Positions 14,365 through 24,619 of a stretch of DNA of 64,000 nt are shown piece after piece. A program made the translations under genes and the position numbers. This stretch comes from Ideonella sp. (GTDB taxonomy: Bacteria; Pseudomonadota; Gammaproteobacteria; Burkholderiales; Burkholderiaceae_C), in contig JABTUC010000005.1 in assembly GCA_015075545.1 (NCBI GenBank), positions 62,001-126,000 on the forward strand, written 5' to 3'. Under the pieces are notes generated by a model that saw only the letters and a list, made by a program, of their open reading frames with translations, had not been told where the DNA came from and ran no database searches. Every line of letters begins with the position of its first letter. Position 1 is the first letter of the stretch.

Positions 14365-16661
14365 TCGCGCAAGAGTTGGAAGTCAGCCTGCACATGGCCT
14401 TCGTCGAGGCCAGGCAGCAGCGCCACGAGTTCATCACCGTGGAGCATCTGCTGCTGGCGCTGCTCGACAACCCGTCGGCCGCCGAGGTGCTGCGCGCGTG
14501 TGCCGCCAACATCGAAGACCTGCGCAAGAGCCTGACCACCTTCATCAAGGAGAACACGCCCACGGTCGGCGGCACCGAAGAGGTCGACACCCAGCCCACG
14601 CTCGGATTCCAGCGCGTGATCCAGCGCGCGATCATGCACGTGCAGTCCACCGGCTCGGGCAAGAAGGAAGTCACCGGCGCCAACGTGCTGGTGGCGATCT
14701 TCGGCGAGAAGGATTCGCACGCGGTGTACTACCTGCACCAGCAGGGCGTGACGCGCCTGGACGTGGTGAACTACATCGCCCACGGCATCAAGAAGAGCGA
14801 CCCGCCCGAAACCCCCAAGAGCGGTGAAGGCGGCGCCGAGACCGAGAAGGAAGAGAGCGGCGACGGCAAGGGTTCGCCGCTCGAGCAGTTCACGCAGAAT
14901 CTGAACCAGCTCGCGCGCGACGGCAAGATCGACCCGCTGATCGGCCGCGAGGCCGAGGTCGAGCGCGTCATCCAGGTGCTGTGCCGCCGCCGCAAGAACA
15001 ACCCGCTGCTGGTCGGCGAGGCCGGTGTCGGCAAGACCGCCATCGCCGAGGGGCTGGCCTGGCGCATCACCCAGAACGACGTACCCGAAGTGCTGGCGCA
15101 GAGCACCGTGTACACGCTCGACATGGGCGCGCTGCTGGCCGGCACCAAGTACCGTGGCGATTTCGAGCAGCGCCTGAAGGGCGTGCTGAAGTCGCTGAAG
15201 GACCAGCCGCACGCGATCCTGTTCATCGACGAGATCCACACGCTGATCGGCGCCGGCGCCGCCTCGGGCGGCACGCTCGACGCGAGCAACCTGCTCAAGC
15301 CCGCGCTGTCGACCGGCGCGATGAAGTGCATCGGCGCCACCACCTTCACCGAGTACCGCGGCATCTTCGAGAAGGACGCCGCGCTGTCGCGGCGTTTCCA
15401 GAAGATCGACGTCGTCGAGCCGACGGTGGAGCAGACGGTCGAGATCTTGAAGGGCCTGAAGACGCGCTTCGAGGATCACCACAGCGTCAAGTACGCGCTC
15501 GGCGCGTTGCAGGCCGCGGCCGAACTCTCGGCCAAGTACATCAACGACCGCCACCTGCCCGACAAGGCGATCGACGTCATCGACGAAGCCGGTGCCGCGC
15601 AGCGCATCCTGCCCGTGGCCAAGCGCAAGAAGACGATCACCAAGAGCGAGGTCGAGGAGATCGTCGCCAAGATCGCTCGCATCCCGCCGGCCAGCGTGAG
15701 CAGCGACGACCGCAGCAAGCTGAAGAACCTCGACCGCGACCTGAAGAGCGTGGTGTTCGGCCAAGATCAGGCGATCGAAGCGCTCGCCGCTGCCATCAAG
15801 ATGGCGCGCTCGGGCCTGGGCAAGCCCGACAAGCCGATCGGCTCGTTCCTGTTCTCGGGCCCCACCGGCGTCGGCAAGACCGAGGTCGCCAAGCAGCTCG
15901 CCTACATCCTGGGCATCGAGCTGATCCGCTTCGACATGAGCGAGTACATGGAGCGCCACGCGGTGAGCCGGCTGATCGGCGCGCCGCCGGGCTACGTGGG
16001 GTTCGACCAGGGCGGCCTGCTGACGGAGGCGATCAGCAAGAAGCCGCACGCCGTACTGCTGATGGACGAGATCGAGAAGGCGCACCCCGACGTCTTCAAC
16101 GTGCTGCTGCAGGTGATGGACCACGGCACGCTGACCGACAACAACGGGCGCAAGGCCGACTTCCGCAACGTGATCATCGTGATGACCACCAACGCGGGTG
16201 CCGAGACGATGGGCAAGGCGACGATCGGCTTCACCACCAAGCGCGAGCAGGGCGACGAGATGGCCGACATCAAGCGGCTGTTCACGCCCGAGTTCCGCAA
16301 CCGGCTCGACGCCACGGTGAGCTTCCGCGCGCTCGACCACGAGATCATCCTGCGCGTGGTCGACAAGTTCCTGCTGCAGCTCGAGAGCCAGCTCGCCGAG
16401 AAGAAGGTCGAGGTCACCTTCACCGACGGCCTGCGCAAGCACCTGGCCGTGAAGGGGTTCGACCCGATGATGGGCGCGCGCCCGATGCAGCGCCTGATCC
16501 AGGACACGATCCGCCGCGCGCTGGCCGACGAGTTGCTGTTTGGCCGCCTGGTCGACGGTGGCCGCCTGACGGTCGACATCGACGACAAGGGCGAGGTGCT
16601 GCTCGACATCCAGCCGCCGCGCAAGAGCGACAAGCCCAAGACCGAGACGACCCAGGTGTAA
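14361..16661 (+). CDS. clpA: ClpA, AAA+ unfoldase of the ClpAP protease
   Basis: The product is 766 residues from the ATG at 14361. Order: N-domain with the Clp repeats ([20 protein letters not shown]), D1 AAA+ module (Walker [20 protein letters not shown], Walker [15 protein letters not shown]), and D2 module ([40 protein letters not shown]). It ends in a conserved [17 protein letters not shown] sensor-2 region. It unfolds ClpS-delivered and tagged substrates for ClpP; clpP is not in this window. An upstream in-frame ATG at 14343 would overlap clpS more and lacks the coupling geometry, so 14361 is preferred. A terminator follows. Confidence 0.97.
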   Translation: MIAQELEVSLHMAFVEARQQRHEFITVEHLLLALLDNPSAAEVLRACAANIEDLRKSLTTFIKENTPTVGGTEEVDTQPTLGFQRVIQRAIMHVQSTGSGKKEVTGANVLVAIFGEKDSHAVYYLHQQGVTRLDVVNYIAHGIKKSDPPETPKSGEGGAETEKEESGDGKGSPLEQFTQNLNQLARDGKIDPLIGREAEVERVIQVLCRRRKNNPLLVGEAGVGKTAIAEGLAWRITQNDVPEVLAQSTVYTLDMGALLAGTKYRGDFEQRLKGVLKSLKDQPHAILFIDEIHTLIGAGAASGGTLDASNLLKPALSTGAMKCIGATTFTEYRGIFEKDAALSRRFQKIDVVEPTVEQTVEILKGLKTRFEDHHSVKYALGALQAAAELSAKYINDRHLPDKAIDVIDEAGAAQRILPVAKRKKTITKSEVEEIVAKIARIPPASVSSDDRSKLKNLDRDLKSVVFGQDQAIEALAAAIKMARSGLGKPDKPIGSFLFSGPTGVGKTEVAKQLAYILGIELIRFDMSEYMERHAVSRLIGAPPGYVGFDQGGLLTEAISKKPHAVLLMDEIEKAHPDVFNVLLQVMDHGTLTDNNGRKADFRNVIIVMTTNAGAETMGKATIGFTTKREQGDEMADIKRLFTPEFRNRLDATVSFRALDHEIILRVVDKFLLQLESQLAEKKVEVTFTDGLRKHLAVKGFDPMMGARPMQRLIQDTIRRALADELLFGRLVDGGRLTVDIDDKGEVLLDIQPPRKSDKPKTETTQV

Positions 16662-16682
16662 GAGCCTCGCCGCCCACACGAG

Positions 16683-16711
16683 CGGCCCGCCTTCGGTGGG
16701 CCGTTTCGCTT
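16683..16711. terminator. Rho-independent terminator after clpA
   Basis: CGGCCCGCC (16683-16691), loop TTC, GGTGGGCCG (16695-16703), then TTTCGCTT. The nine-pair stem includes one G-T pair. It lies 21 bases after the clpA stop, and the reverse-strand mtfA gene ends within it, so the stem may serve both convergent genes. Confidence 0.75.
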
Positions 16712-17490
16712 CAGGCCGCGGCAGGGTCCTGTCGGAAGTACTCGGCGAACATCGCGTACAGCGCGGGTTGCTCGCGGCGCATCTCCGACGAGGCGACGAA
16801 GAACGCCTCGGCGGCCACTGCGAAGAACTCGTCGAGGCTTTCGGCGCCGTAGGGGTCGAGCACCGTGTCGCGCCCGCGCTCGACCCAGCGACAAAATCGC
16901 TCGTACTCCGATTGCAGCACGTCGAGCCATCGTTCGCGTGCCTGCACGTTGGGCAGCGGCGGCACGCCGTCGGCTTCGCCGTCGGCCATGTCGAGCACGT
17001 GCGCGAACTCGTGGATCACCACGTTGTACGCCCAGTCGGCCGAAACGCCTGCATCGCGCACGTCGGTCCACGACAGCATCAGCGGCCCGCCGCCCATCGC
17101 CTCGCCGCTCAGCACCTCGTCGTATTGGTGCACCACGCCGTCGTCGTCGACCACTTCGCGCGGCGCAACCACCTCGTCGGGGTGGACCACGATGCCGACG
17201 AAGCCACGGTACGGCGCCAGCCCGATGCGCAGCACCGGCAGGCACGCCTGCAGCGCGATGTGCAGCGCCATCGCGTCGGTCACCACGAGGCCGCCGGCGC
17301 CGCTGAACTCCTTCTCGTCGAGGAACAGGCTGGCCAGCCGGCGCAGTTCGGCGAGGTCGTCGCTGCTGCGCCGCGCCAGGAAGGGCAGCGACGCCAGCGC
17401 CTCGAGCCACAACGCGTCGGAGATCGCGCGGCGCTGCACGATGCGCTGCTCGCGCCGCGCGCGCAGCCGGCCGAGCCAGCGAGTGATCAT
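16711..17490 (-). CDS. mtfA: MtfA-like zinc peptidase (M90 family)
   Basis: The 259-residue protein contains the metallopeptidase motif HEFAHVLDMADGEADG at about two-thirds of its length, preceded by ADWAYNVVIHEFAH, with a downstream glutamate region (DEFFAVAAEAFF) supplying the third zinc ligand as in MtfA. In E. coli MtfA binds the repressor Mlc and has aminopeptidase activity. The ATG overlaps the lpxH stop (ATGA at 17487-17490), so the two genes are coupled. A longer open frame upstream is only the shadow of lpxH. Confidence 0.9.
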   Translation of the reverse strand: MITRWLGRLRARREQRIVQRRAISDALWLEALASLPFLARRSSDDLAELRRLASLFLDEKEFSGAGGLVVTDAMALHIALQACLPVLRIGLAPYRGFVGIVVHPDEVVAPREVVDDDGVVHQYDEVLSGEAMGGGPLMLSWTDVRDAGVSADWAYNVVIHEFAHVLDMADGEADGVPPLPNVQARERWLDVLQSEYERFCRWVERGRDTVLDPYGAESLDEFFAVAAEAFFVASSEMRREQPALYAMFAEYFRQDPAAA

Positions 17491-18284
17491 CGCGGGCCCG
17501 CGCCGAGGGCGATCGCGGGGGCCGTCTCCACGCCCTGTGCGCTGAGGCGGATGACGTTGCCGCGCGGCGCCGCGCCGTCGAAATCCCAGTCCGACAGCAC
17601 GTGGCGCACCGCGGCCGGCGACAGCGGCACACACCCGGGTCGGTGGGTATGGCCATGGATCAGCGTGTCGCTGCCCGCGGCGCCGAGCAGTTGCAGCGCG
17701 GCGGCGGCGTCGACATCGGCCCACAGCGCGGGCGATCGTTGCGCCTGGTGCGCGGTGCTGGCGTCGCGCATCGAGCGCGCGCGCGAGCGCCGTTCGGCCA
17801 GCGGCATCTGCAGCGCCGCGGCGCGCCAGGCCGGGTCTTGCACCATGGCGCGAAAGCGCTGGTACTCCACGTCTTCGAGGCACAGCGCGTCGCCGTGGCT
17901 CAGCACGGTGCGCCGGCCGAATGCATGCAGCACGGTGGCGTCGGGCAGCGCGCGCATGCCGCAATGCGCGAGCATCGCCTCGCCGAGCATGAAATCGCGA
18001 TTGCCCGGCATGAAGGCCACCGTCTTGCGCGCCGCCGTGGCGCGCAGCACCTCGGCGACGCGGTGCTCGAAGGCGTCGCTGCGCGAATCGTCGCCGACCC
18101 AGGCTTCGAACAGGTCGCCCAGGATGAATACCGCGTCGGCGTCGCTGCGCTGCATCTGCTCGCGCCAGGCGTCGAACGTGCGCGGCGCCTCGGGCTGCAG
18201 GTGCAGATCCGACAGCAGCTCGATCGTGCGCCATTGCGCCGGCGCGTCGAAGCGGTGCAGCGTCAGCGCTGCGGCGGCCGGCAT
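17487..18284 (-). CDS. lpxH: UDP-2,3-diacylglucosamine diphosphatase LpxH
   Basis: The 265-residue calcineurin-like phosphoesterase has all five metal motifs: LLSDLHL, FILGDLFEAWVGDD, FMPGNRDFMLG, VLSHGDALC and LIHGHTHRPG. LpxH hydrolyses UDP-2,3-diacylglucosamine to lipid X in lipid A synthesis at the inner-membrane face. The ATG at 18284 follows GAAGG; an adjacent GTG at 18287 is also in frame. The gene is downstream of the two cyclophilin genes, an order common in Burkholderiales. Confidence 0.94.
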   Translation of the reverse strand: MPAAAALTLHRFDAPAQWRTIELLSDLHLQPEAPRTFDAWREQMQRSDADAVFILGDLFEAWVGDDSRSDAFEHRVAEVLRATAARKTVAFMPGNRDFMLGEAMLAHCGMRALPDATVLHAFGRRTVLSHGDALCLEDVEYQRFRAMVQDPAWRAAALQMPLAERRSRARSMRDASTAHQAQRSPALWADVDAAAALQLLGAAGSDTLIHGHTHRPGCVPLSPAAVRHVLSDWDFDGAAPRGNVIRLSAQGVETAPAIALGAGPR

Positions 18285-18303
18285 CACTGCCTTCGGGCTT
18301 CGG

Positions 18304-18804
18304 CTACAGCTCGACAGCCTTGATGATCACCACGTCGGCGAGCGGCACGTCGTCGTGCATGCCTTTGCGGCCGGTGGCCACGCCCTCGATGCGGTCGACC
18401 ACGTCGTTGCCCGCAATCACGCGGCCGAATACCGCGTAGCCCCAGCCCTGCGGCGTCTCGGAGCGGAAGTCGAGGAACTCGTTGTCGACGGTGTTGATGA
18501 AGAACTGCGCGCTCGCCGAGTGGGGCGCCGAGGTGCGTGCCATCGACAGGGTGTGCTTCGCGTTCTTCAGGCCGTTGTTGGCTTCGTTGGCGATCGGTGC
18601 GCGAGTGGGTTTCTGCTTCATGCCCGGCTCGAAGCCGCCGCCTTGCACCATGAAGCCCTTGATCACACGGTGGAACACGGTGCCGTCGTAGTGTCCGGCA
18701 CGCACGTAGGCGAGGAAGTTCTCGCTGCTCACGGGCGCCTTGGCGTCGTCGAGCTCGATGCGGATCGTGCCCTCGCTGGTGGTCAACTCGACCGTCTTGC
18801 TCAT
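18304..18804 (-). CDS. ppiB: Cytoplasmic cyclophilin, peptidyl-prolyl isomerase B
   Basis: The 166-residue protein has no signal peptide. The cyclophilin core reads [20 protein letters not shown] (catalytic Arg), [20 protein letters not shown], and [20 protein letters not shown]. It catalyses proline cis-trans isomerisation in the cytoplasm. Its start overlaps the stop of the upstream secreted paralogue by four bases, so the pair probably arose by tandem duplication. Confidence 0.93.
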   Translation of the reverse strand: MSKTVELTTSEGTIRIELDDAKAPVSSENFLAYVRAGHYDGTVFHRVIKGFMVQGGGFEPGMKQKPTRAPIANEANNGLKNAKHTLSMARTSAPHSASAQFFINTVDNEFLDFRSETPQGWGYAVFGRVIAGNDVVDRIEGVATGRKGMHDDVPLADVVIIKAVEL

Positions 18805-19370
18805 TTGCTGCTCTCCAAGGCGGCCTTGCGGATGACCACCGGTTGTTGCGGAACGTTCTGGAACGGGCCCTTGTTGCTCACCGGCACGGCGCGGATCCTG
18901 TCGACGACGTCCATCCCGGACACCACCGCCCCGAACACTGCATAGCCGTTGCCGTCGCGTGCATTGGCAGCGTCGAGGAAGGCGTTGTCGACCACGTTGA
19001 TGAAGAACTGTGCGGTTGCCGAATCGGGCACGTTGGTGCGAGCCATCGCGATGGTGCCGCGGATGTTGCTCAGGCCGTTGCGGCTCTCGAGCGCGATCGG
19101 CGCGCGCGTGGGCTTCTCGCGCATCTCGGCGTCGTAGCCGCCGCCCTGGATCATGAAGGTGGCGATCACGCGGTGGAACACGGTGCCGTCGTAGTGACCA
19201 TCCTTCACGTACTGCACGAAGTTGGCCACGGTCTTGGGCGCCTTCGCGGCGTCGAGCTGGACGACGATGTCGCCCATGCTGGTGGTGAACTTCACTTTCT
19301 GTGCCAACGCAGGGTGGCAGGCGAAGACGGCGATGAGCAACGTCATCAGCCAGCGGAAGAAGTTCGTCAT
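18801..19370 (-). CDS. Periplasmic cyclophilin, peptidyl-prolyl isomerase A type
   Basis: The 189-residue protein starts with a signal peptide ([23 protein letters not shown], cleaved near AQKVKF) and continues with the same cyclophilin core as the next gene ([20 protein letters not shown], then [17 protein letters not shown]). It should act on secreted proteins. The ATG at 19368-19370 was chosen because the signal peptide begins there; the longer open frame upstream runs through an unrelated TPR gene. It is followed by ppiB with an overlap of four bases. Confidence 0.92.
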   Translation of the reverse strand: MTNFFRWLMTLLIAVFACHPALAQKVKFTTSMGDIVVQLDAAKAPKTVANFVQYVKDGHYDGTVFHRVIATFMIQGGGYDAEMREKPTRAPIALESRNGLSNIRGTIAMARTNVPDSATAQFFINVVDNAFLDAANARDGNGYAVFGAVVSGMDVVDRIRAVPVSNKGPFQNVPQQPVVIRKAALESSK

Positions 19371-19417
19371 CTCGGGCCCTCGTACGGTGTGATCGATGCC
19401 GATCGAATCGGCAGGGT

Positions 19418-19963
19418 TCAAGGTCTGGCAGGTTGGCTCGCGGCCACCATCTCGCGCGTCAGCGTGAGCTTGCGCTGCAGCGCCTCGCCGCTGCGGCCCG
19501 CGGCACCTGCGCGGTCGAACTCGCGCTGAGCCAGGCGAATGTACACGTCGCCCAGATTTTCGTGCGCCACGGCGTAGCCGGGGTTGTAGCGCAGCGCCGT
19601 CTCGAGCAACTCGCGGGCACGGTCGATGCGCCCCTGCGCCGCCAGCAGCACCGCCAGATTGTTGTACGGCTCGGGCAGATCGGGGAAATCCTCGATCAGC
19701 GCATTCAGGGCAGCCATCGCGTCGCTGGCGCGGCCCAACTCGGCGAGCATCACTGCGCGCTGGAAGCGCAGCGCCGCGTCGCGCGGCTTGTCGGCGATCG
19801 CCTTGTCGACGCGCTGCATCGCCAGGGTGGCGTCGCCCGCCCGAAACAGCTTGTCGATCTCGCGTGCCTCCTGCGCGCGCGGTGCGATCGACACCAGAGC
19901 GAAGGTCGCGGTGGCGACGTGGCGCCAGAGAGGTTGCACGAAGGCGTTCGATTGCGGTGGCAC
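19418..19963 (-). CDS. TPR-repeat periplasmic protein
   Basis: The 181-residue protein has an N-terminal hydrophobic stretch ending in an Ala-rich cleavage-like region and about three tetratricopeptide repeats ([60 protein letters not shown]). Such small TPR proteins act as protein-interaction scaffolds. The start is GTG at 19961-19963. It is first in the reverse-strand run TPR-ppiA-ppiB-lpxH-mtfA and divergent from cysS, an order conserved in related genomes. Confidence 0.85.
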   Translation of the reverse strand: MPPQSNAFVQPLWRHVATATFALVSIAPRAQEAREIDKLFRAGDATLAMQRVDKAIADKPRDAALRFQRAVMLAELGRASDAMAALNALIEDFPDLPEPYNNLAVLLAAQGRIDRARELLETALRYNPGYAVAHENLGDVYIRLAQREFDRAGAAGRSGEALQRKLTLTREMVAASQPARP

Positions 19964-20028
19964 GGCAGCGTCGCGCCGCTATACTCGATTCGATTGTACG
20001 AGGGTGGCGCGTCTGCCGAACGGGGCCC

Positions 20029-21402
20029 ATGAGCCTGAACGTCTACAACACGCTGACGCGCCGCGTCGAACCCTTCGTGCCGCTCGAGCCGGGCCATGTG
20101 CGCATGTATGTCTGCGGCATGACGATCTACGATCTGTGCCATGTCGGGCACGCGCGCATGATGATGGCGTTCGACGTCGTCTACCGCTGGCTGCTTGCGC
20201 TCGGGTACCGGGTCACCTACGTGCGCAACATCACCGACATCGAAGACAAGATCATCCGGCGCGCGCTCGAGCGCGGCATCACGATCCGCGCGCTCACCGA
20301 CGAGATGATCGCCGCGATGCGCAGCGACCTTGCCGCCATCGGCACCGCCGCGCCGACGCACGAGCCGCGCGCCACCGACTACGTGCCGCAGATGCTCTCG
20401 ATGATCGGCACGCTCGAGCGCAAGGGGTTCGCCTACCGGGCGCCCGGCGGCGACGTCAACTTCGCGGTGCGCAAGTTCCCTGGCTACGGCAAACTCTCGG
20501 GCAAGTCGATCGACGAGCTGCGCGCCGGCGAGCGCGTGGCGGTCGCCGAGGGCAAGGACGACCCGCTCGACTTCGTGCTGTGGAAGGCCGCCAAGCCCGA
20601 CGAGCCGGCCGACGCGCAGTTCGCGAGCCCCTACGGCGCGGGTCGCCCCGGCTGGCATATCGAGTGCTCGGCGATGAGCTGCGCGCTGCTCGGCGAGGTG
20701 TTCGACATCCATGGCGGCGGCATGGACCTGCAGTTCCCGCACCACGAGAACGAGATCGCGCAAAGCGAAGGCGCCTTCGGCAAGCCGTTCGTGCGCTACT
20801 GGCTGCACAACGGCTTTCTGAACGTCGACAACGAGAAGATGTCGAAGTCGCTCGGCAACTTCTTCACCGTCCGCGAGGTGCTGCAGCGCTACGACGGCGA
20901 GACGCTGCGCTTCTTCATGCTGCGCACGCACTACCGCAGCCCGTTCAACTTCAGCGATGCGCACCTCGACGACGCACGCGCCGCGCTGACGCGGCTGTAC
21001 ACCGCGCTGCAATCGGTGCCGCCGAACGATGCCGCGCTCGACTGGTCGCACCCGCGCGCCGCGGCCTTCCGCGCGGCGATGAACGACGACTTCAATACGC
21101 CCGCCGCGCTGGCGGTGCTGTTCGAGCTGGCCGGCGAGGCCAATCGCACACGCGATGGCGCCGCCAGCACGCTGATGCGGCAGCTCGCAGGAACACTCGG
21201 CTTCCTGCAGCAGGAGCCGCGCGCCTACCTGCAAGGCGGCGTCACGCTCGACGAGGCGGTCATCCAGATGCGCATCGCAGAACGTGCGAAGGCCAAGGCG
21301 GCGCGCGACTTCGCGGCGGCCGATCGCATTCGCGACGAACTGGCCGCGCACGGCGTGGTGCTGAAGGATTCGGCTCAGGGCACGACCTGGGTCCGGGCCT
21401 GA
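20029..21402 (+). CDS. cysS: Cysteinyl-tRNA synthetase
   Basis: The 457-residue class I synthetase has the HIGH-type motif in [16 protein letters not shown] and KMSKS in [16 protein letters not shown]. Zinc ligands appear as the Cys of [10 protein letters not shown], the Cys of [10 protein letters not shown] and the His/Glu pair of [13 protein letters not shown]. The C-terminal anticodon-binding domain ends [12 protein letters not shown]. It charges tRNA-Cys with cysteine. The ATG at 20029 is preferred over the upstream open frame because conserved sequence starts there. Confidence 0.97.
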   Translation: MSLNVYNTLTRRVEPFVPLEPGHVRMYVCGMTIYDLCHVGHARMMMAFDVVYRWLLALGYRVTYVRNITDIEDKIIRRALERGITIRALTDEMIAAMRSDLAAIGTAAPTHEPRATDYVPQMLSMIGTLERKGFAYRAPGGDVNFAVRKFPGYGKLSGKSIDELRAGERVAVAEGKDDPLDFVLWKAAKPDEPADAQFASPYGAGRPGWHIECSAMSCALLGEVFDIHGGGMDLQFPHHENEIAQSEGAFGKPFVRYWLHNGFLNVDNEKMSKSLGNFFTVREVLQRYDGETLRFFMLRTHYRSPFNFSDAHLDDARAALTRLYTALQSVPPNDAALDWSHPRAAAFRAAMNDDFNTPAALAVLFELAGEANRTRDGAASTLMRQLAGTLGFLQQEPRAYLQGGVTLDEAVIQMRIAERAKAKAARDFAAADRIRDELAAHGVVLKDSAQGTTWVRA

Positions 21403-21421
21403 TCGGGGCAGGGTTCGCACG

Positions 21422-22072
21422 ATGGCACGCGCCAGCGCCGCCGCCGCACCCGATTACTGGGACGACGCCTGCCGGCACCTCGGCAAGCGCGACCGCGTGA
21501 TGCGCAAGCTGATTCCGAAGTTCGGCGAGGCTCGACTGCAAAGTCGGGGCGACGCCTTCACGACGCTGGCGCGTTCGATCGTCGGCCAGCAGATCTCGGT
21601 GAAGGCGGCACAGGCAGTATGGGACAAGTTCGTCGCCGCGATCGGCACGCCGTCGGTACGGGTTTCGCCGGGTGCGGTCTTGGAGGCCAGCACGTCGATC
21701 CTGCGTGCCGCGGGGCTCTCGGCGCGCAAAGTGGAGTACCTGTCGGATCTGGCGCGCCACTTCGAGGACGGCCGTGTCCACGTCAAGCAGTGGCAACAGA
21801 TGGACGACGAGGCGATCGTCGACGAGCTGGTGTCGATCCGCGGCATCGGCCGCTGGACGGCCGAGATGTTCCTGATCTTCCATCTGATGCGCCCCGACGT
21901 GCTGCCGCTCGACGACCTCGGTCTGCTCAAGGGCATCAGCGTCAACTACTTCAGCGGTGAGCCGGTTTCGAGGGCCGAGGTGCGCGAGGTCGGCGAGGCG
22001 TGGAGCCCATTCCGCTCGGTGGCCACGTGGTACATTTGGCGCAGCCTCGACCCGCTGCCCGTGGACTATTGA
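21422..22072 (+). CDS. DNA-3-methyladenine glycosylase (AlkA/HhH-GPD family)
   Basis: The 216-residue protein has the family core: [20 protein letters not shown] near residue 45, the helix-hairpin-helix in [20 protein letters not shown], and catalytic Asp in [14 protein letters not shown]. It removes alkylated bases in base-excision repair. It lies 19 bases after cysS and 25 bases before accA, so it is probably part of the same transcript. There is no iron-sulfur cluster tail, so it is not EndoIII/MutY. Confidence 0.92.
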   Translation: MARASAAAAPDYWDDACRHLGKRDRVMRKLIPKFGEARLQSRGDAFTTLARSIVGQQISVKAAQAVWDKFVAAIGTPSVRVSPGAVLEASTSILRAAGLSARKVEYLSDLARHFEDGRVHVKQWQQMDDEAIVDELVSIRGIGRWTAEMFLIFHLMRPDVLPLDDLGLLKGISVNYFSGEPVSRAEVREVGEAWSPFRSVATWYIWRSLDPLPVDY

Positions 22073-22097
22073 TGGTTCGCGAGCCTCGACCCCATCG

Positions 22098-23069
22098 ATG
22101 AGCAAGCGCCACTTCCTCGAGTTCGAGCAGCCGATCGCCGAACTCGAAACCAAGATCGAAGAGCTGCGCTACGTCCAGAACGAGTCGGCGGTCGACATCT
22201 CCGAGGAGATCGATCGACTCGACAAGAAGAGCCTGCAGCTCACCAAGGAGATCTACTCCAGCCTCAGCCCCTGGCAGGTGACGCAGATCGCGCGTCATCC
22301 GCAGCGGCCCTACACGCTCGACTACGCCGGCGAGATCTTCACCGACTTCGCCGAACTGCACGGCGACCGCATGTTCGCCGACGACGCGTCGATTGTCGGC
22401 GGCATGGCACGCTTCAACGGCCAGTCGTGCATGCTGGTGGGCCACCAGAAGGGGCGCGACACCAAGGAGCGCGGTCTGCGCAACTTCGGCATGCCGCGGC
22501 CCGAGGGTTACCGCAAGGCGCTGCGGTTGATGAAGCTGGCCGAAAAGTTCGGTCTGCCGATCTTCACCTTCGTCGACACTCCAGGGGCCTATCCGGGCAT
22601 CGGCGCCGAGGAGCGCGGGCAGTCCGAGGCGATCGGCCGCAACATCTACGAGATGAGCCAGCTCAAGGTGCCGATCGTCAGCACCATCATCGGCGAGGGT
22701 GGCTCCGGCGGCGCGCTGGCGATCAGCGTCGCCGACCAGGTGGTGATGCTGCAGTACTCGATCTATTCGGTGATCTCGCCCGAAGGTTGCGCGTCGATCC
22801 TGTGGAAGAGCGCCGAGCGCGCGGCCGACGCCGCAGAGGCGCTGGGCATCACCGCGCACCGGCTCAAGGCGCTGGGCATCGTCGACAAGATCGTCAACGA
22901 GCCGGTCGGCGGTGCGCACCGCGACCCCAAGCACATGAGCGCGCAGCTCAAGCGCGCGCTCGGCGATGCGCTGCGTCAGGTGTCCGACCTCGACGCGAAG
23001 GCGCTGTTGAAGCGCCGCTACGAGCGGCTGATGGCCTACGGCCGCTTCACCGACACCAAGGACCGGTGA
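22098..23069 (+). CDS. accA: Acetyl-CoA carboxylase carboxyltransferase subunit alpha
   Basis: The product is 323 residues, the usual AccA length. It opens [20 protein letters not shown] and contains the carboxyltransferase core: [39 protein letters not shown]-type helix, [20 protein letters not shown] and the oxyanion loop [11 protein letters not shown]. With AccD it transfers CO2 from carboxybiotin to acetyl-CoA in fatty acid synthesis. The ATG at 22098 is the conserved start. It is followed by tilS, as in many betaproteobacteria. Confidence 0.97.
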   Translation: MSKRHFLEFEQPIAELETKIEELRYVQNESAVDISEEIDRLDKKSLQLTKEIYSSLSPWQVTQIARHPQRPYTLDYAGEIFTDFAELHGDRMFADDASIVGGMARFNGQSCMLVGHQKGRDTKERGLRNFGMPRPEGYRKALRLMKLAEKFGLPIFTFVDTPGAYPGIGAEERGQSEAIGRNIYEMSQLKVPIVSTIIGEGGSGGALAISVADQVVMLQYSIYSVISPEGCASILWKSAERAADAAEALGITAHRLKALGIVDKIVNEPVGGAHRDPKHMSAQLKRALGDALRQVSDLDAKALLKRRYERLMAYGRFTDTKDR

Positions 23070-23194
23070 TGCCCCGATGCGTCTCGGCGGCTGCCTCCCG
23101 GTGCGGCGCCGAAGCTCGAACCGCGTTGCCCGCTCGGGCTCGCGTGCATCGGTGATCGCGTTGCTGCGCTGCCGCGCCTCGCGGCGCTGAGGCG

Positions 23195-24517
23195 GTGACT
23201 TCGCGGCAGCGGCGGGTGGTCGCGGTCGCCTACAGCGCCGGCCGCGACTCCACCGCGCTGCTGCACGCCGCGGCGCACGCCGCGCGCGATCTCGGCGTCG
23301 AGGTGGTGGCATTGCACGTCCACCACGGGCTCATGCCGCAGGCCGATGCCTGGCTCGAGTTCGCTTCGGCGCAAGTGGCGCGCTGGCGCAAGGCGGGACT
23401 GCCGGTGCGCCTGGTATCCACGCGCCTGACGGGCAAGCCGGCCAAGGGCGATAGCGTCGAGGCGTGGGCGCGCCGCGAGCGCCGCATGGCGCTGGCGCGG
23501 ATGGCGCGCGACGAGGCTGCCGGCGCGATCCTGCTGGCGCACCATCGGCGCGACCAGGCCGAGACGGTGCTGCTGCAGGCGCTGCGTGGCGCGGGGCCGG
23601 CGGGGCTGGCAGCAATGCCGCGCGCGGTCGAACGCGACGGCCTGTGGTGGCTGCGGCCGTGGCTCGAGCAGCCGCGCGAGGCGATCGAAGCATACGTGCG
23701 AACCCACCGGCTGCGCTTTGTCGACGATGCCTCCAACGCCGATCGACGGCTGGCGCGCGGCCGTCTGCGCGAGGCCGTGTGGGACGCGCTGACGCAGGCC
23801 TTCGGCGACACCGAGGTCGCGCTCGTGGCCGTCGCGCGCCGCGCACAGCAGGCAAAAGCGCTGCTGTGCGAAGTGGCGTCGAGCGACCTTGCCACGATGA
23901 CCGACGACCAGGGGCGGCTCGACGTTGCGCGCTGGCGTGTGCTGAGCGCCGCCCGACGCGCCAACGCGCTGCGCGCCTGGCTGCACGCCGCGCTGGGGCG
24001 CGGCCCTCCCGAGTCGCTGGTCGAGCGCCTGTTGGTGGAAATTCTGCGCGTGCGCCAGGCGCGCTGGCCGGCCGACGGTGCTCGCGAGCTGATGCTCTAC
24101 CGCGCTCGCCTGGCGGTGACGCCGCCGGCGCCGCGGCGCACGGGCGCGGCGCCGGGCGAGCTGCTGCTCGATCTTTCGCGCCCGGGGCATCATGCGCTGC
24201 CCGGCTTTCGCGGCACGCTGGAGGTCGCGCGTGCAGCCGATGGGGTGCCGGCCGCGTTGTTGCGCTCGTGTCGCGTGGTGGCGCGCCAGGGTGGCGAGCG
24301 CTGGCAGGCGCTGCCGCGCAGCGTGCCGCGCAGCCTGAAGAAGCAGTACCAGGCGGCGGCCATTCCCGCCGCGCAGCGCGACGGCCCGCTGGTCTACGCA
24401 GCGGATCGGTTGCTGTTCGTGCCTGGGCTCGGGCTCGATGCACGCGTGCGGGCACCTGGACGCCGCGGAACGCTGGCGCTGCGCTGGCACGCCGACGGCA
24501 CCAGACCCGGCGGATAA
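23195..24517 (+). CDS. tilS: tRNA(Ile)-lysidine synthase
   Basis: The 440-residue protein has the PP-loop ATPase signature as AYSAGRDSTALLHA at about residues 12-25. The consensus is SGGxDS, so the first Gly is Ala here. HVHHGLMPQADAWLEF and LLAHHRRDQAETVLLQALRG-type sequence follow. A C-terminal TilS domain ends in LRWHADGTRPGG. It converts cytidine 34 of tRNA-Ile(CAU) to lysidine. The start is GTG at 23195; 125 bases separate it from accA. The position between accA and aspartokinase is conserved. Confidence 0.93.
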   Translation: MTSRQRRVVAVAYSAGRDSTALLHAAAHAARDLGVEVVALHVHHGLMPQADAWLEFASAQVARWRKAGLPVRLVSTRLTGKPAKGDSVEAWARRERRMALARMARDEAAGAILLAHHRRDQAETVLLQALRGAGPAGLAAMPRAVERDGLWWLRPWLEQPREAIEAYVRTHRLRFVDDASNADRRLARGRLREAVWDALTQAFGDTEVALVAVARRAQQAKALLCEVASSDLATMTDDQGRLDVARWRVLSAARRANALRAWLHAALGRGPPESLVERLLVEILRVRQARWPADGARELMLYRARLAVTPPAPRRTGAAPGELLLDLSRPGHHALPGFRGTLEVARAADGVPAALLRSCRVVARQGGERWQALPRSVPRSLKKQYQAAAIPAAQRDGPLVYAADRLLFVPGLGLDARVRAPGRRGTLALRWHADGTRPGG

Positions 24518-24619
24518 AATCCACCGGCTCCCGAACACCCGTGGCGGATCGTGCCCGGTCGCGGGGCGCTCTCAACTCTGGGCCCGCAACCGCGCCGACC
24601 GGCGCGGCGCATCACGGTC

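Noticed and set aside
14268-16679. 803-codon open frame antisense to clpA
   Set aside because: The sequence is shaped by the codon bias of clpA on the other strand. It has no family features and consists of repetitive Leu/Ala/Val-His-Asp runs typical of GC-rich antisense frames.
24518-24619. Lysine riboswitch upstream of aspartokinase
   Set aside because: Only about 100 bases separate tilS from lysC and no conserved lysine-element helices were seen. Regulation through the ACT domains is sufficient.
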